This document shows positions 40,974-50,178 of a stretch of 64,000 nt of DNA, one piece after another. The position numbers and the translations under genes were made by a program. Positions within the stretch are counted from its first letter, which is position 1. Every line of letters begins with the position of its first letter. The DNA comes from an uncultured Clostridia bacterium (GTDB lineage: Bacteria > Bacillota > Clostridia > Oscillospirales > Acutalibacteraceae), in the NCBI GenBank assembly GCA_937884975.1, contig CAKZZS010000009.1, forward strand, positions 1-64,000, written 5' to 3'. The notes under the pieces were generated by a model, which worked only from the letters and a program-made list of their open reading frames with translations, did not search any database and had not been told where the DNA came from.

Positions 40974-43172
40974 TCAGTCGTCGCGTCTTCTTCTGTTATT
41001 GAAGTTTTTCTTGTGCTGGGGACGTCTTGAGCTTTCCGAAATATCGTTTTCGGGAACAAGACCCTTTACCTCAATAAGAGCGTCCCTGCGAGAAAGGTTA
41101 ATTCTGCCCTGGTCGTCTATTTCAAGAACCTTGACCATAACCTCGTCGCCTACGTTTACAACGTCCTCAACCTTTTCAACACGCTTTACGTCAAGGTGGC
41201 TTATATGAACAAGTCCCTCCTTGCCGGGTGCGATTTCAACAAACGCGCCGAAGCTCATAAGACGGGTGACAACACCTGCGTAAATTGCGCCGATTTCAGG
41301 GTCGTTTGCAATTGTTTCAACCATAAGAAGCGCTCTCTTTGCGTTATCAAGGTCGATTGCGGAAATATAAACTCTGCCGTCCTCTTCGACGTCAACCTTA
41401 CAGTCGCATTCAGCGCAGATTTTCTGGATAACCTTGCCCTGCTTGCCGATAACGTCGCCGATTTTCTCGGGGTTAATCTTCGTTGAAAGCATTTTCGGAG
41501 CGTACTTTGAAAGCTCCGGTCGAGGCTCGGAAATAACGGGAAGCATAATCTCGTCAAGAATATAATTTCTTGCCTTATGAGTCTTTGCGAAAGCTTCCTT
41601 GATGATTTCGGGAGTAAGTCCGTGGACCTTTAAGTCCATCTGGATAGCGGTGATACCCTTCTTCGTGCCGGCAACCTTAAAGTCCATATCGCCGTAGAAA
41701 TCCTCAAGACCCTGGATATCAACCATTGTCATAAAGTCGCCGTAAACGCCCTCGTCGCCCGTGATAAGACCGCAGGAAATACCTGCAACGGGAGCCTTAA
41801 TCGGAACGCCGGCTGCCATAAGAGCAAGAGTTGAGCCGCAGATAGAACCCTGTGAGGTTGAGCCGTTTGAAGAGAGAACCTCGCTTACTACGCGGATAGC
41901 ATACGGGAACTCGTCAACAGACGGAATAACGGGAAGAAGCGCCTTTTCAGCAAGCGCGCCGTGACCGATTTCACGTCTGCCGGGGCCTCTTGAGGGCTTT
42001 GTTTCACCGACTGAATATGACGGGAAATTGTAGTGATGGATATATCTCTTTTCGGTCTGTTCGTCAAGGCCGTCAAGCTGCTGGGCGTCGCTCATGGGAG
42101 CAAGAGTTGCAATTGAGAGCACCTGAGTCTGACCTCTTGTGAAAAGACCCGAGCCGTGAACGCGCGCAAGAAGGTCAACCTCTGCGTTAAGCGGACGGAT
42201 TTCGTCAATGCCTCTGCCGTCAACACGCTTATGCTCGTCCTTAAGCCAGGAACGGACAACGTGCTTCTGAACAAGATACATAATTTCGTCAATTTTTTCG
42301 GGATGCTCCTCAAAGAGCTCGTCAAATTTTTCGTGAACCGCTTCATAAACAGGAAGAAGAGCAGCGTCACGAACGTTTTTGTCGTCGGTGTCAAGAGCCT
42401 TCTTAACGTCCTCAATGCAGAAATCCTCTATCTGCTTAAAGATTTCGGGATCGGGATCGGAGGACTCATAAGTGAATTTCTCCTTGCCGACCTCGGCAAC
42501 AATTTCGTTAATGAATTTTACGATTTTCTTGTTTTCCTCGTGACCTGCCATAATGGCGTCAAACATTGTTTCGTCGTCAATTTCGTTTGCGCCTGCTTCG
42601 ATCATGGCAACAAGGTCCGCAGTGGAAGCAACCGTAAGAACAAGGTCGCTCTTTTCTCTCTGCTCAAGGTTGGGGTTAATAACTATCTGTCCCTCAACAA
42701 GTCCTACATTTACACCTGAAATCGGGCCGTCCCACGGAATATCGGAAATGGCGATAGCTGCCGAAACGCCGATCATAGCGGTAATTTCGGGCGAGCAGTC
42801 GGGGTCAACCGACATAACGGTTGCAACTACCGAGCAGTCGTTTCTTAAGTCTTTCGGGAAAAGCGGACGGATAGGTCTGTCGATACAACGGGAGGTGAGA
42901 ATTGCCTTCTCACTCGGTCTTGACTCTCTTCTCTGGAAGGAGCCGGGAATTTTACCGACAGAATACATTTTTTCTTCATAGTCAACCGAGAGAGGGAAGA
43001 AATCAACGCCCTCTCTGGGCTTTGCGGATGCGGTTACGTTACAGAGAACCTCTGTCTCGCCGTAACGCGCAAGGATGGATGCGTTTGCAAGGCCTGCCAT
43101 TTTACCCGTTTCAAGGGTAAGCTTTCTGCCTGCAAGCTCGGTTTCCCAAACCTTAAAGTTCTTGAAAAACAT
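40974..43172 (-). CDS. pnp: polynucleotide phosphorylase
   Basis: 732 residues from the ATG at 43172, 7 bp after AAAGAGGT; an ATG at 43190 lies before that site. Two RNase PH domains (first from residue ~10, second from ~310 with GRREIGHGALAEKAL and GSICGSTLALMAAGVP), then a KH domain (IGDVIGKQGKVIQKI) and an S1 domain (GAIYAGVVTRLMSFGAFVEI). It degrades RNA phosphorolytically. The C-terminus is Arg/Asn-rich. Lies downstream of rpsO as in many bacteria. Confidence 0.97.
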   Translation of the reverse strand: MFFKNFKVWETELAGRKLTLETGKMAGLANASILARYGETEVLCNVTASAKPREGVDFFPLSVDYEEKMYSVGKIPGSFQRRESRPSEKAILTSRCIDRPIRPLFPKDLRNDCSVVATVMSVDPDCSPEITAMIGVSAAIAISDIPWDGPISGVNVGLVEGQIVINPNLEQREKSDLVLTVASTADLVAMIEAGANEIDDETMFDAIMAGHEENKKIVKFINEIVAEVGKEKFTYESSDPDPEIFKQIEDFCIEDVKKALDTDDKNVRDAALLPVYEAVHEKFDELFEEHPEKIDEIMYLVQKHVVRSWLKDEHKRVDGRGIDEIRPLNAEVDLLARVHGSGLFTRGQTQVLSIATLAPMSDAQQLDGLDEQTEKRYIHHYNFPSYSVGETKPSRGPGRREIGHGALAEKALLPVIPSVDEFPYAIRVVSEVLSSNGSTSQGSICGSTLALMAAGVPIKAPVAGISCGLITGDEGVYGDFMTMVDIQGLEDFYGDMDFKVAGTKKGITAIQMDLKVHGLTPEIIKEAFAKTHKARNYILDEIMLPVISEPRPELSKYAPKMLSTKINPEKIGDVIGKQGKVIQKICAECDCKVDVEEDGRVYISAIDLDNAKRALLMVETIANDPEIGAIYAGVVTRLMSFGAFVEIAPGKEGLVHISHLDVKRVEKVEDVVNVGDEVMVKVLEIDDQGRINLSRRDALIEVKGLVPENDISESSRRPQHKKNFNNRRRRDD

Positions 43173-43199
43173 AGTTTTTACCTCTTTCATTTTTTATTT

Positions 43200-43300
43200 T
43201 TCACCGAGGCAAAAACCTGTTTAGCAATAAACAGAACCTTTAAAAAAATAAATCTCAAAAACTCTGTTTACCGCTAAAACCTGTGTTTTTGCCCCGAAAA
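43200..43300 (-). promoter_or_regulatory. structured rpsO-pnp intercistronic leader
   Basis: Long-range arms GGCAAAAAC (43208-43216) and GTTTTTGCC (43285-43293) enclose a local CTGTTTA/TAAACAG hairpin and a second copy of similar sequence. A likely site of RNase cleavage or PNPase autocontrol, by analogy with the pnp leader of other bacteria. Confidence 0.45.
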
Positions 43301-43325
43301 ATTACGTTTCTAAAAAGCAAATCAA

Positions 43326-43349
43326 GGCAAGCAGAACACTCTGCTTGCC
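43326..43349 (-). terminator. stem-loop downstream of rpsO
   Basis: 10-bp stem GGCAAGCAGA / TCTGCTTGCC with an ACAC loop. The tail is only partly T-rich, so some read-through into pnp is expected. Confidence 0.65.
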
Positions 43350-43359
43350 CCGAAAAAAC

Positions 43360-43623
43360 TTATTTACGAATACCCAACTGAGCGATAATCGAACGGTATC
43401 TCTCGATGTCAACCTTCTGCAAATAAGCAAGAAGATTTCTTCTGTGACCGACCATCTTAAGAAGTCCTCTTCTTGAGTGATGATCCTTCGGATGAGCCTT
43501 GAAATGCTCGTTCAAATCGTTAATTCTCTTTGTGAGGACCGCGATCTGAACCTCGGGAGAACCCGTGTCGCCCTCGTGAGTAGCGTACTTGGCCATTATA
43601 GCCTGCTTTTCTTCTTTTGTCAT
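43360..43623 (-). CDS. rpsO: ribosomal protein S15
   Basis: 87 residues from the ATG at 43623 with GAGGTG 6 bp upstream; an upstream GTG would lie before that site. The sequence includes [19 protein letters not shown] and [19 protein letters not shown], diagnostic of S15, which binds the central domain of 16S rRNA. Its ~100-nt leader has small hairpins that may serve autoregulation. Confidence 0.98.
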   Translation of the reverse strand: MTKEEKQAIMAKYATHEGDTGSPEVQIAVLTKRINDLNEHFKAHPKDHHSRRGLLKMVGHRRNLLAYLQKVDIERYRSIIAQLGIRK

Positions 43624-43727
43624 TTTTTTCACCTCATTGAAATTTTAACGTGATTTCACAGAAGAAGGCAGGTGAACACTGTTAAACAGTTTACTCCTTA
43701 ATCCGAGAAATCCGTTTTAGCGAATGA

Positions 43728-43756
43728 ATTGTATCATAATCGGACCTGTTTGTCAA
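43728..43756 (-). promoter_or_regulatory. promoter of rpsO-pnp
   Basis: On the minus strand a perfect TTGACA, 17-bp spacer, TACAAT. The transcript would have a leader of about 100 nt containing an ACTGTT/AACAGT hairpin. Confidence 0.75.
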
Positions 43757-43870
43757 TTAAATTTTTGGCTTGTTTTTCATTAAATTTTTGCCTATACAAG
43801 AGGTTGAAAAACCGCCTGCGCCCGACACAAAATATAGATTATTATAATACTTTTATTATTACCCGTTTTA

Positions 43871-43879
43871 TGCTATAAT
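43871..43879 (+). promoter_or_regulatory. extended -10 of the macrodomain gene
   Basis: TGCTATAAT, an extended -10, 28 bp before the ATG; no clear -35. Confidence 0.5.
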
Positions 43880-43907
43880 ATTTAAAATAAAAAAAGCAGG
43901 TGAAAAA

Positions 43908-44804
43908 ATGCCTTTACAGATAGTCCGTAACGATATTACAAAAATGAAATGTGACGCCATAGTCAACGCCGCAAATGAGACGCTTCTCGGCGGCGGCGGA
44001 GTTGACGGCGCAATTCACCGCGCGGCAGGACCGTCCCTTCTTGAAGAGTGCAGAACTCTCGGCGGCTGCAAAACGGGTGAAGCGAAAATCACAAAGGGCT
44101 ATAATCTGCCCGCGAAATACGTTATTCATACAGTCGGTCCCGTCTGGCAGGGCGGAAGCCGAAACGAAAGGGCGCTTCTTGAAAGCTGCTATGACAATTC
44201 ATTAAGGCTTGCAAAGGAAAACAACTGCGAAAGCGTTGCTTTTCCGCTCATTTCAGCCGGCGTATACGGCTACCCGAAAAGAGAGGCGTTCGATATCGCC
44301 GTGCGCCGTTGCGTTGAATTTTTAAGAGAGAACGATATGACAATATATATCGTCGTTTTCGACCGCGACTCATTCCTTGAAAGCGGTAAATACTTTTCGG
44401 ATATCAAGCAGTTAATTGACGACACTTACGTACTTGAAAATTCTGACACGACCTCCGTTATGCTTGAAAGGGAAATGTCAACATTCTCCACGCAGCTTCC
44501 CTGCGCGTCCGCCCCTATAGAAAAGCCAAAGAATATTTCGCCGTTCGGGTTCTTTTCATCCGCTGACACCTCGGCTCAAGCCGAAATACCGATAACTGTT
44601 GACGAAAGCTTTTCGCAAATGCTACTGCGAAAAATCGACGAAAAGGGTATGACGGACAGCGAGTGCTACAAAAAGGCGAACATTGACAGGCGGCTTTTTT
44701 CAAAAATCCGAAGCGACGCTCACTATAAACCGAGCAAGCCTACGGCAATAGCCTTTGCAATAGCGCTCGAAATGAACCTTGAAGAAACGGGCGAGCTGCT
44801 TTAA
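43908..44804 (+). CDS. macrodomain protein (ADP-ribose-binding/hydrolase), C-terminus cut by a frameshift
   Basis: 298 residues as read. The macrodomain (1-~150) has [18 protein letters not shown] and ISAGVYGYP, the ADP-ribose loops of the O-acetyl-ADP-ribose deacetylase group. A linker follows, then a small helical domain (residues ~232-298, [20 protein letters not shown]) resembling a helix-turn-helix. Reading stops at TTTAA at 44801-44804, but the other frame continues in family-like sequence to 44938. The macrodomain itself looks intact. It may lead a group with the next two genes. Confidence 0.85.
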   Translation: MPLQIVRNDITKMKCDAIVNAANETLLGGGGVDGAIHRAAGPSLLEECRTLGGCKTGEAKITKGYNLPAKYVIHTVGPVWQGGSRNERALLESCYDNSLRLAKENNCESVAFPLISAGVYGYPKREAFDIAVRRCVEFLRENDMTIYIVVFDRDSFLESGKYFSDIKQLIDDTYVLENSDTTSVMLEREMSTFSTQLPCASAPIEKPKNISPFGFFSSADTSAQAEIPITVDESFSQMLLRKIDEKGMTDSECYKKANIDRRLFSKIRSDAHYKPSKPTAIAFAIALEMNLEETGELL

Positions 44805-44938
44805 AGGCAGGGTATGCGCTTTCGCACAGCATTAAATTCGATATTATTATTGAATATTTTATAAGTCACGGCATTTATGATATTTTTAAAATCAACGAAA
44901 CGCTGTTTGCCTTTGACCAACAGCTTTTGGGTTCATAA
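44802..44938 (+). pseudogene. out-of-frame C-terminal tail of the macrodomain gene
   Basis: In the -1 frame relative to the gene, codons from AAG give [19 protein letters not shown] and continue to [15 protein letters not shown] before TAA at 44936-44938. That is a well-formed helical end without stops, consistent with the loss or gain of one base near CTTTAAAGG. No canonical slippery heptamer is in register, so mutation is more likely than programmed frameshifting. Confidence 0.7.
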
Positions 44939-44992
44939 AATCACCTGACCGTTTTTCAATTAAGAATTTGTCGCCTATAAAGCGACCAAATA

Positions 44993-45060
44993 AAAAATAA
45001 ACCTCCTATAATGTGAATTGTAAACAGAAGGTCAATTCATATTTCAGGAGGTTTTTATTT
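44993..45060 (+). promoter_or_regulatory. long hairpin holding the RBS of the next gene, with a -10 in its left arm
   Basis: AATAAACCTCCT (left) pairs with the ribosome-site arm AGGAGGTTTTTATT (45046-45059), and TGAATTG (45014-45020) pairs with CAATTCA (45033-45039). The left arm also contains TATAAT (45007-45012). Read-through RNA would mask the RBS, whereas RNA begun at this -10 would lack the left arm. Confidence 0.5.
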
Positions 45061-45414
45061 GTGGCAAAAAGAGAAACAGACAAAAGGGAAGCCGTAAAAA
45101 TGCTTTCCGAAAAAATCGGCGAAAGAATAAAAGAAATGCCCACGGGAAGTAAATCGTCAATTTCAAGGCTTATAAACGGGTTACTCACAAAGGACGGTTA
45201 TGAAAACATCCATCTTGGCGCAGACGTCGGCAGAGCTTGGACAAAGGACGGCGGTAAAACCTATATTTTAAGTGAGGACGATTTATTCTCCGTCCTTGAA
45301 GAAACGAAAAAGCTCTTAAAAGGCAGCTGCGTTCTCGACTTTTCGGAGTACAAAAACAAAATTGTCGGCTTACCTTTCAATCTTTCATTCACGGTAAAAA
45401 GAAAAAACAAATAA
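45061..45414 (+). CDS. 117-residue protein, unknown function
   Basis: Starts at GTG 45061, 9 bp after AGGAGG; upstream in-frame ATG at 45013 lies before that site. The N-terminal half is helical and charged (KRETDKREAVKMLSEKIGERIKEM), with SSISRLINGLL near residue 38; residues ~60-80 (GRAWTKDGGKTYILSEDDLF) look beta-rich. Lies 21 bp before the VWA gene, so probably one operon. Family not recognised. Confidence 0.75.
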   Translation: MAKRETDKREAVKMLSEKIGERIKEMPTGSKSSISRLINGLLTKDGYENIHLGADVGRAWTKDGGKTYILSEDDLFSVLEETKKLLKGSCVLDFSEYKNKIVGLPFNLSFTVKRKNK

Positions 45415-45435
45415 ACTTTTAGGGAGGTATTTATT

Positions 45436-46098
45436 ATGAAAAAAACAGAAAAAATCAATAACAACATTACGGAGCTTGTATTCATCCTTGACCGAAGCGG
45501 CTCAATGTCGGGTCTTGAGAGCGACACAATAGGCGGCTTTAACGGTATGATTACGGACCAGAAGAAAAAGGACGGCAGGTGTTTTGTTTCGACTGTCCTT
45601 TTTGACCACGAAATTTTAACACTTTACGACAGAGTCCCACTCGAAAAAATCGAAAAAATGACCGATAAGGACTATCAGGTACGTGGCTGTACGGCTCTGC
45701 TTGACGCCATAGGTACAAGCATTGTCCATATTGAAAACATCCACAAGTATATAAGAGAAGAGGATGTGCCCGAAAACACAGTTTTTGTCATCATCACAGA
45801 CGGACTTGAGAACGCGAGCAAGGAGTTTTCAAGCGATAAGGTCAAAAAAATGATAGAGAGTAAAAAGAAAAAGAACAACTGGGAATTTCTCTTTATAGGC
45901 GCAAATATTGACGCGGTTGAAACGGCTTCTCACATAGGAATTAACCGCGACAGGGCCGTTAATTACCACGCCGACGAATGCGGTACAAGCGTGGTCTACA
46001 GCACGGTTTCAAACGCAGTTTCACGCGTTCGCGAATGCGCTCCGCTTCAGGCTGACTGGTCGGAAGAAATTGATAAGGACTTCAGAAAAAGAAAGTAA
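45436..46098 (+). CDS. VWA-domain protein (TerY-like)
   Basis: 220 residues, essentially a single von Willebrand A domain with a complete metal site: DRSGSMS (residues 19-25), the Thr in RGCTALLDAIG and the Asp in IITDGLENAS. AGGGAGG precedes the ATG. Soluble; no membrane segment or signal peptide. The nearest type is the TerY group found with stress and tellurium-resistance genes, but no ter genes are here. Works in an unknown complex, perhaps with the preceding small protein and the macrodomain protein. Confidence 0.85.
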   Translation: MKKTEKINNNITELVFILDRSGSMSGLESDTIGGFNGMITDQKKKDGRCFVSTVLFDHEILTLYDRVPLEKIEKMTDKDYQVRGCTALLDAIGTSIVHIENIHKYIREEDVPENTVFVIITDGLENASKEFSSDKVKKMIESKKKKNNWEFLFIGANIDAVETASHIGINRDRAVNYHADECGTSVVYSTVSNAVSRVRECAPLQADWSEEIDKDFRKRK

Positions 46099-46137
46099 AA
46101 AAATGTAGGGACAGATATTATCCGCCTACAAAAAACA

Positions 46138-46160
46138 GCCTCCCTTATGAAAAGGGAGGC
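46138..46160. terminator. bidirectional intrinsic terminator
   Basis: GCCTCCCTT/AAGGGAGGC stem between convergent genes; A-rich before, TCAATTCTTTT after. Confidence 0.8.
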
Positions 46161-46179
46161 TCAATTCTTTTAATAAATT

Positions 46180-47463
46180 TTAAACCTGTTCAAGCGCCTG
46201 CTTTATATCGTTAATCAAATCCTCTTTGTCCTCAATACCGCAGGAAATACGGATTAAGCCTGCCGGAATTCCTGCCGCTTCAAGCTGCTCGTCAGTCAGC
46301 TGTCTGTGAGTCGAGGTCGCAGGGTTAAGGCAACAGCTTCTCGCGTCAGCAACGTGAGTTTCAATTGCCATAAGACGAAGGGACTTCATAAACTTTTCCG
46401 CAGCCGCTCTTCCGCCTTCAATTTCAAACGAAACTACGCCGCAACCGCCCGAAGGCATATATTTCTTCGCAAGCTCATAGTATTTATCACCCTCAAGGTG
46501 AGGATAAGAAACGCGCTTAACCTTTTCGTGACCCTTAAGGAAGGATGCGACCGCAAGACCGTTTTCGCAGTGACGCGGCATTCTTACGTGGAGCGATTCC
46601 AAACCGAGATTAAGGTAAAACGCATTCTGCGGTGACTGAATACAGCCGAAGTCCCTCATTAACTGCGCGGTGCATTTAGTGATAAAAGCGCCCTCTCTGC
46701 CGAATTTTTCGGCGTATGTAATGCCGTGATACGAGTCGTCGGGAGTGGTAAGTCCGGGGAACTTATCCTTATGAGCGAACCAGTCAAATTTTCCCGAATC
46801 GACTATCGCGCCGCCGACTGCAACGCCGTGACCGTCCATATATTTAGTTGTCGAATGAGTGACTATATCCGCGCCCCATTCAATAGGTCTGCAGTTTACG
46901 GGGGTCGGGAAGGTGTTGTCGATTATCAGCGGAACGCCGTGCGAATGAGCCGCTTTTGCAAATTTTTCAATGTCAAGCACCGTCAGAGCAGGATTTGCAA
47001 TTGTTTCGCCGAAAACCGCCCTGGTGTTATCCTGAAAAGCCGCGTTAAGCTCCTCCTCGGCGCAGTCGGGATTTACAAACGTTACGTCAATGCCCATCTT
47101 TTTCATTGTAACGGCAATAAGATTAAAGGTTCCGCCGTAAATGGACGCGGACGAAACAATATGAGAGCCCGTTTCGCAGATATTGAAAAGCGCAAAGAAA
47201 TTCGCCGCCTGACCAGACGAGGTGAGCATTGCCGCAGTTCCGCCCTCTAATTCGGCAATTTTTGCCGCAACGTAATCATTAGTCGGGTTCTGGAGACGAG
47301 TATAAAAATATCCGCTTGCCTCAAGGTCAAACAGCTTTCCCATATCCTCGCTCGTGTCATATTTAAAGGTTGTTGACTGAACAACGGGAATCTGTCTCGG
47401 CTCGCCGTTTTTCGGCGTATAGCCGCCCTGAACGCATTTTGTATTTAATTTATAATCACTCAT
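46180..47463 (-). CDS. metY: O-acetylhomoserine sulfhydrylase (Cys/Met metabolism PLP enzyme)
   Basis: 427 residues, the length of the MetY branch. The PLP lysine is Lys207 in HSTTKYMDGHG. YTRLQNPTNDYVAAKIAELEGG and TSSGQAANFFALF are family-typical. It makes homocysteine from O-acetylhomoserine and sulfide. Monocistronic and divergent from the transporter gene. Cystathionine-type activity is a less likely alternative. Confidence 0.93.
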   Translation of the reverse strand: MSDYKLNTKCVQGGYTPKNGEPRQIPVVQSTTFKYDTSEDMGKLFDLEASGYFYTRLQNPTNDYVAAKIAELEGGTAAMLTSSGQAANFFALFNICETGSHIVSSASIYGGTFNLIAVTMKKMGIDVTFVNPDCAEEELNAAFQDNTRAVFGETIANPALTVLDIEKFAKAAHSHGVPLIIDNTFPTPVNCRPIEWGADIVTHSTTKYMDGHGVAVGGAIVDSGKFDWFAHKDKFPGLTTPDDSYHGITYAEKFGREGAFITKCTAQLMRDFGCIQSPQNAFYLNLGLESLHVRMPRHCENGLAVASFLKGHEKVKRVSYPHLEGDKYYELAKKYMPSGGCGVVSFEIEGGRAAAEKFMKSLRLMAIETHVADARSCCLNPATSTHRQLTDEQLEAAGIPAGLIRISCGIEDKEDLINDIKQALEQV

Positions 47464-47614
47464 AGCAGTTCCTCCAAATAAAGTATATTGCGATTATATC
47501 AAAATTTTTGAGCATTTGCAATAAAGGCAGGCGTAAAAACTGTATGTAATGCCACTTGAATTTGGTTTTCTTATTTTTTATAATTAAGATACAATAATTT
47601 CGGGATGTGAAAAA

Positions 47615-49057
47615 ATGACAAAATACATTTCTCCGCGTGAAAAAAGAAATTTCTATTTCGGCTTAAGCGGTCAGAACCTTTTGTATTCGCTCATCGGAAG
47701 CTCGTTCTTCTCCTTCTTTATGACGGATATTGCCGTGTTCCCTCCGCTGACTGTTACGGCGCTTGTGCTTATTATGAAAATCTGGGACGGAATAAACGAC
47801 CCGATAGTAGGCTCCTGGATAGACCGTCACACCTTTAAAAACGGCGAAAAATTAAGACCGTTTCTTCGTTACACTCCCCTGCCCGTGGGAATTTTCACGG
47901 TCCTTTTGTTCATTGTTTTTCCGTCGGACCGCCTTTGGCTGAAGGTCGCGTATTTCATAATTATGTATATCTGCTGGGACCTTGCGTACACCTTCCAGGA
48001 CGTTTCGATGTGGGGCATTACCGCCTGCATTTCGCCCGATTCAAACGAGCGTGACGTTTTTGTTCAGTGGGCAAGGACAATTGGCTCGTGCGTTTTTGCC
48101 GTCGGCTCCGCAGGAATACCTATGGCGCTTGAGATGGTTGCCAATATAACCGGACGTTCTCTTGCGTTTATGACGGTCGTTTTCGCGGTAATTTTCGGTC
48201 TGGGCGGCGCGATGATGGCAATACGCTGTAAGGAAGCCAACGAAAGAATTCATCCCGAGCCGGAAAAACGCCAGCAAAGTCTTTGGGAGAGCTTTAAAAT
48301 TGTATTCTCAAATAAAATGCTTATGCTCGTCACCCTTTCAAATCTTCTCGGCGCAGTCGGCTTCGGCGGCAGTATGGTTGTGTATTTCTTCAAATACGAA
48401 ATCCCTGCGGATTTTTTGGGCGAAAACAGCATTATCGGCGCTTTGGGTCTTACCACAATTTACGGCATAATCACAAGCGTTCCCGGTATGCTCGGAATGG
48501 TCTTTGCCGACAAGCTTAAAAAATGGTGTAAAAGCTACGTCAACGCGCTGATTCTTATGCAGGCGTTAAATCTTATTGTCAGAATTATTGCGTTTTTCAT
48601 TGGCTTTGAGGGAAACAAGCTGTGGATAGCTCTTGCGATAATCGGTCTTGGAAATATCCCTATGGGCGCAAACGCAATTGCACAGACCTCAATTTTCTGC
48701 GACAGTATTGACTATATGGAATATAAAACGGGAAAGCGCACGGAGGGTATCACCTTTTCAATTCAGACCTCCTTTACAAAGATTTCAAGCGGAATTACCT
48801 TAGGTCTTACAACGCTTGCGCTTCACCTTCTTCATTACAAGGCGGTCGAGGATGTCCCCGGCGCGGTTTACGTCGGCACGCAGACGGCGGCGTTTGACAA
48901 CTGGATTTGGCCGCTGATTATTCTCACGCCTGCGCTTGCAAGTCTTTTATACATAATTCCCCTGCTGTTTATCCGCTACACTCCCGAGGAGCGTAAAAAG
49001 GTTGAAACCGAGCTTAAACGGCGCAGAGAGGAAGCAAAAACAATTGACAACATTTAG
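47615..49057 (+). CDS. GPH-family sugar:cation symporter (MFS)
   Basis: 480 residues, about twelve membrane segments. The N-terminus has KIWDGINDPIVGSWIDR (residues ~56-72), the hallmark DxxNDPxxG of glycoside-pentoside-hexuronide symporters, and SIDYMEYKTGKRTEGITFSI (residues ~368-387) is the late GPH motif. It imports a glycoside with H+ or Na+; the substrate is unknown. It is 11 bp upstream of the PepC-like gene and probably co-transcribed with it. Confidence 0.93.
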   Translation: MTKYISPREKRNFYFGLSGQNLLYSLIGSSFFSFFMTDIAVFPPLTVTALVLIMKIWDGINDPIVGSWIDRHTFKNGEKLRPFLRYTPLPVGIFTVLLFIVFPSDRLWLKVAYFIIMYICWDLAYTFQDVSMWGITACISPDSNERDVFVQWARTIGSCVFAVGSAGIPMALEMVANITGRSLAFMTVVFAVIFGLGGAMMAIRCKEANERIHPEPEKRQQSLWESFKIVFSNKMLMLVTLSNLLGAVGFGGSMVVYFFKYEIPADFLGENSIIGALGLTTIYGIITSVPGMLGMVFADKLKKWCKSYVNALILMQALNLIVRIIAFFIGFEGNKLWIALAIIGLGNIPMGANAIAQTSIFCDSIDYMEYKTGKRTEGITFSIQTSFTKISSGITLGLTTLALHLLHYKAVEDVPGAVYVGTQTAAFDNWIWPLIILTPALASLLYIIPLLFIRYTPEERKKVETELKRRREEAKTIDNI

Positions 49058-49068
49058 GATATGATTTA

Positions 49069-50145
49069 ATGAAAAAATATAACATTTCTCACGAATATTC
49101 CGTTGACCTGTGGGATGAGGGCGTATGCGACTCAAAGGGCTTCCCGATAGCCTGGATATACGCCTGCCTTAATCCGATAAGGCAAAAGGTTGAAAGAAAG
49201 CTTAATCTTACTCAGACGAATTTTCAGTTATCGCCTTATTATCTTTTGTATTTTGATTTGCTCGAAAAAAGCGAAAGCTTTGCTGATAAAATCATAGAAA
49301 CGGCAAGGCAGCCGCTTTCCTACTCCGCCGTTCAAAGACTTATTGAAAATCCGATTTCCCTTGACGGAGACTGGTTTTCGTTTTCACGCCTTATAAAAAA
49401 ACACGGCATAGTCCCCTTTCACGCTATGCTCGGCACGGGCTTTCACGCCCATAAAACAGACGTTTTGACGCTTCTTAAAAACCGTCTTTTGCTCTTCGCG
49501 AGCGAGCTTCGCGCAGCCGATGAAAACTCGTTTGAAACGCTAAAAGCCGTTTTGCTTGAGGACGTAAAAACAATTCTTTCGGAGCAGTTCGGCACTCCGA
49601 AAGAAAGCTTTAATTGGAACTACAGAGACAAAAGCGGAGAAGCGCACCGCCTTGAAAACGTAACGCCTGTTGATTTTTTCCGCGACTGCTGTGAAACTCC
49701 GATCGACAGCTATACGGTTGTTGCGGACGAAAGGCTCGAAAGGAACGGGAGCAGGGATATTCTTTATCTTCCTGTTGCCGACATAAAGCTGCTATGCGCA
49801 AAACAGCTTGAAAACGACGAGCAGGTTATAATCTGCGCCGATACACGCCAGCAGGCAAACGCCATGCTCGGCATTCTCGACACCGATTTTAACGATAATG
49901 AGTCTGTTTTCGGCTCGGACAGGACAATGTCAAAAACGGACTCGATTAAATACAAACGCATTTTGCCCTGCGATTATCTCTCCCTTGACGGGGTTCAGGT
50001 TGAAAGCGGCATTCCCGTCCGTTTCAAGGCGCAGGACTCAAACGGAGCGCTCACGGGCGCTGACGGCCATTACACAATGAACGGAAAATGGTTTGACGAA
50101 TATGTTTTTTATGCGGTGATAAATAATAGGTTTTTGTCAAAATAA
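49069..50145 (+). CDS. peptidase C1B (PepC/bleomycin hydrolase)-like protein lacking the catalytic Cys
   Basis: 358 residues, shorter than the usual ~440. Segments match PepC along its length: FPIAWIYACLNPIRQKV (for SGRCWIFAGLN), the RLIKKHGIVP region, LLEDVKTIL ... FGTPKESFNWNYRDK, TPVDFF, and a final GKWFDEYVFYAVI. At the active-site helix the Cys before Trp is Ala (residue ~28), and the C-terminal His and Asn positions (VENSWG in PepC) read PVRFKAQDSNGA. It is therefore probably not a peptidase. A binding or regulatory role is possible. Confidence 0.75.
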   Translation: MKKYNISHEYSVDLWDEGVCDSKGFPIAWIYACLNPIRQKVERKLNLTQTNFQLSPYYLLYFDLLEKSESFADKIIETARQPLSYSAVQRLIENPISLDGDWFSFSRLIKKHGIVPFHAMLGTGFHAHKTDVLTLLKNRLLLFASELRAADENSFETLKAVLLEDVKTILSEQFGTPKESFNWNYRDKSGEAHRLENVTPVDFFRDCCETPIDSYTVVADERLERNGSRDILYLPVADIKLLCAKQLENDEQVIICADTRQQANAMLGILDTDFNDNESVFGSDRTMSKTDSIKYKRILPCDYLSLDGVQVESGIPVRFKAQDSNGALTGADGHYTMNGKWFDEYVFYAVINNRFLSK

Positions 50146-50178
50146 AAGGTCTTATCCTCTCAAGGCAAAGCCAAATCA

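Noticed and set aside
42156..42719. Long open frame on + inside pnp
   Set aside because: Antisense shadow of pnp with low-complexity translation and no start signals.
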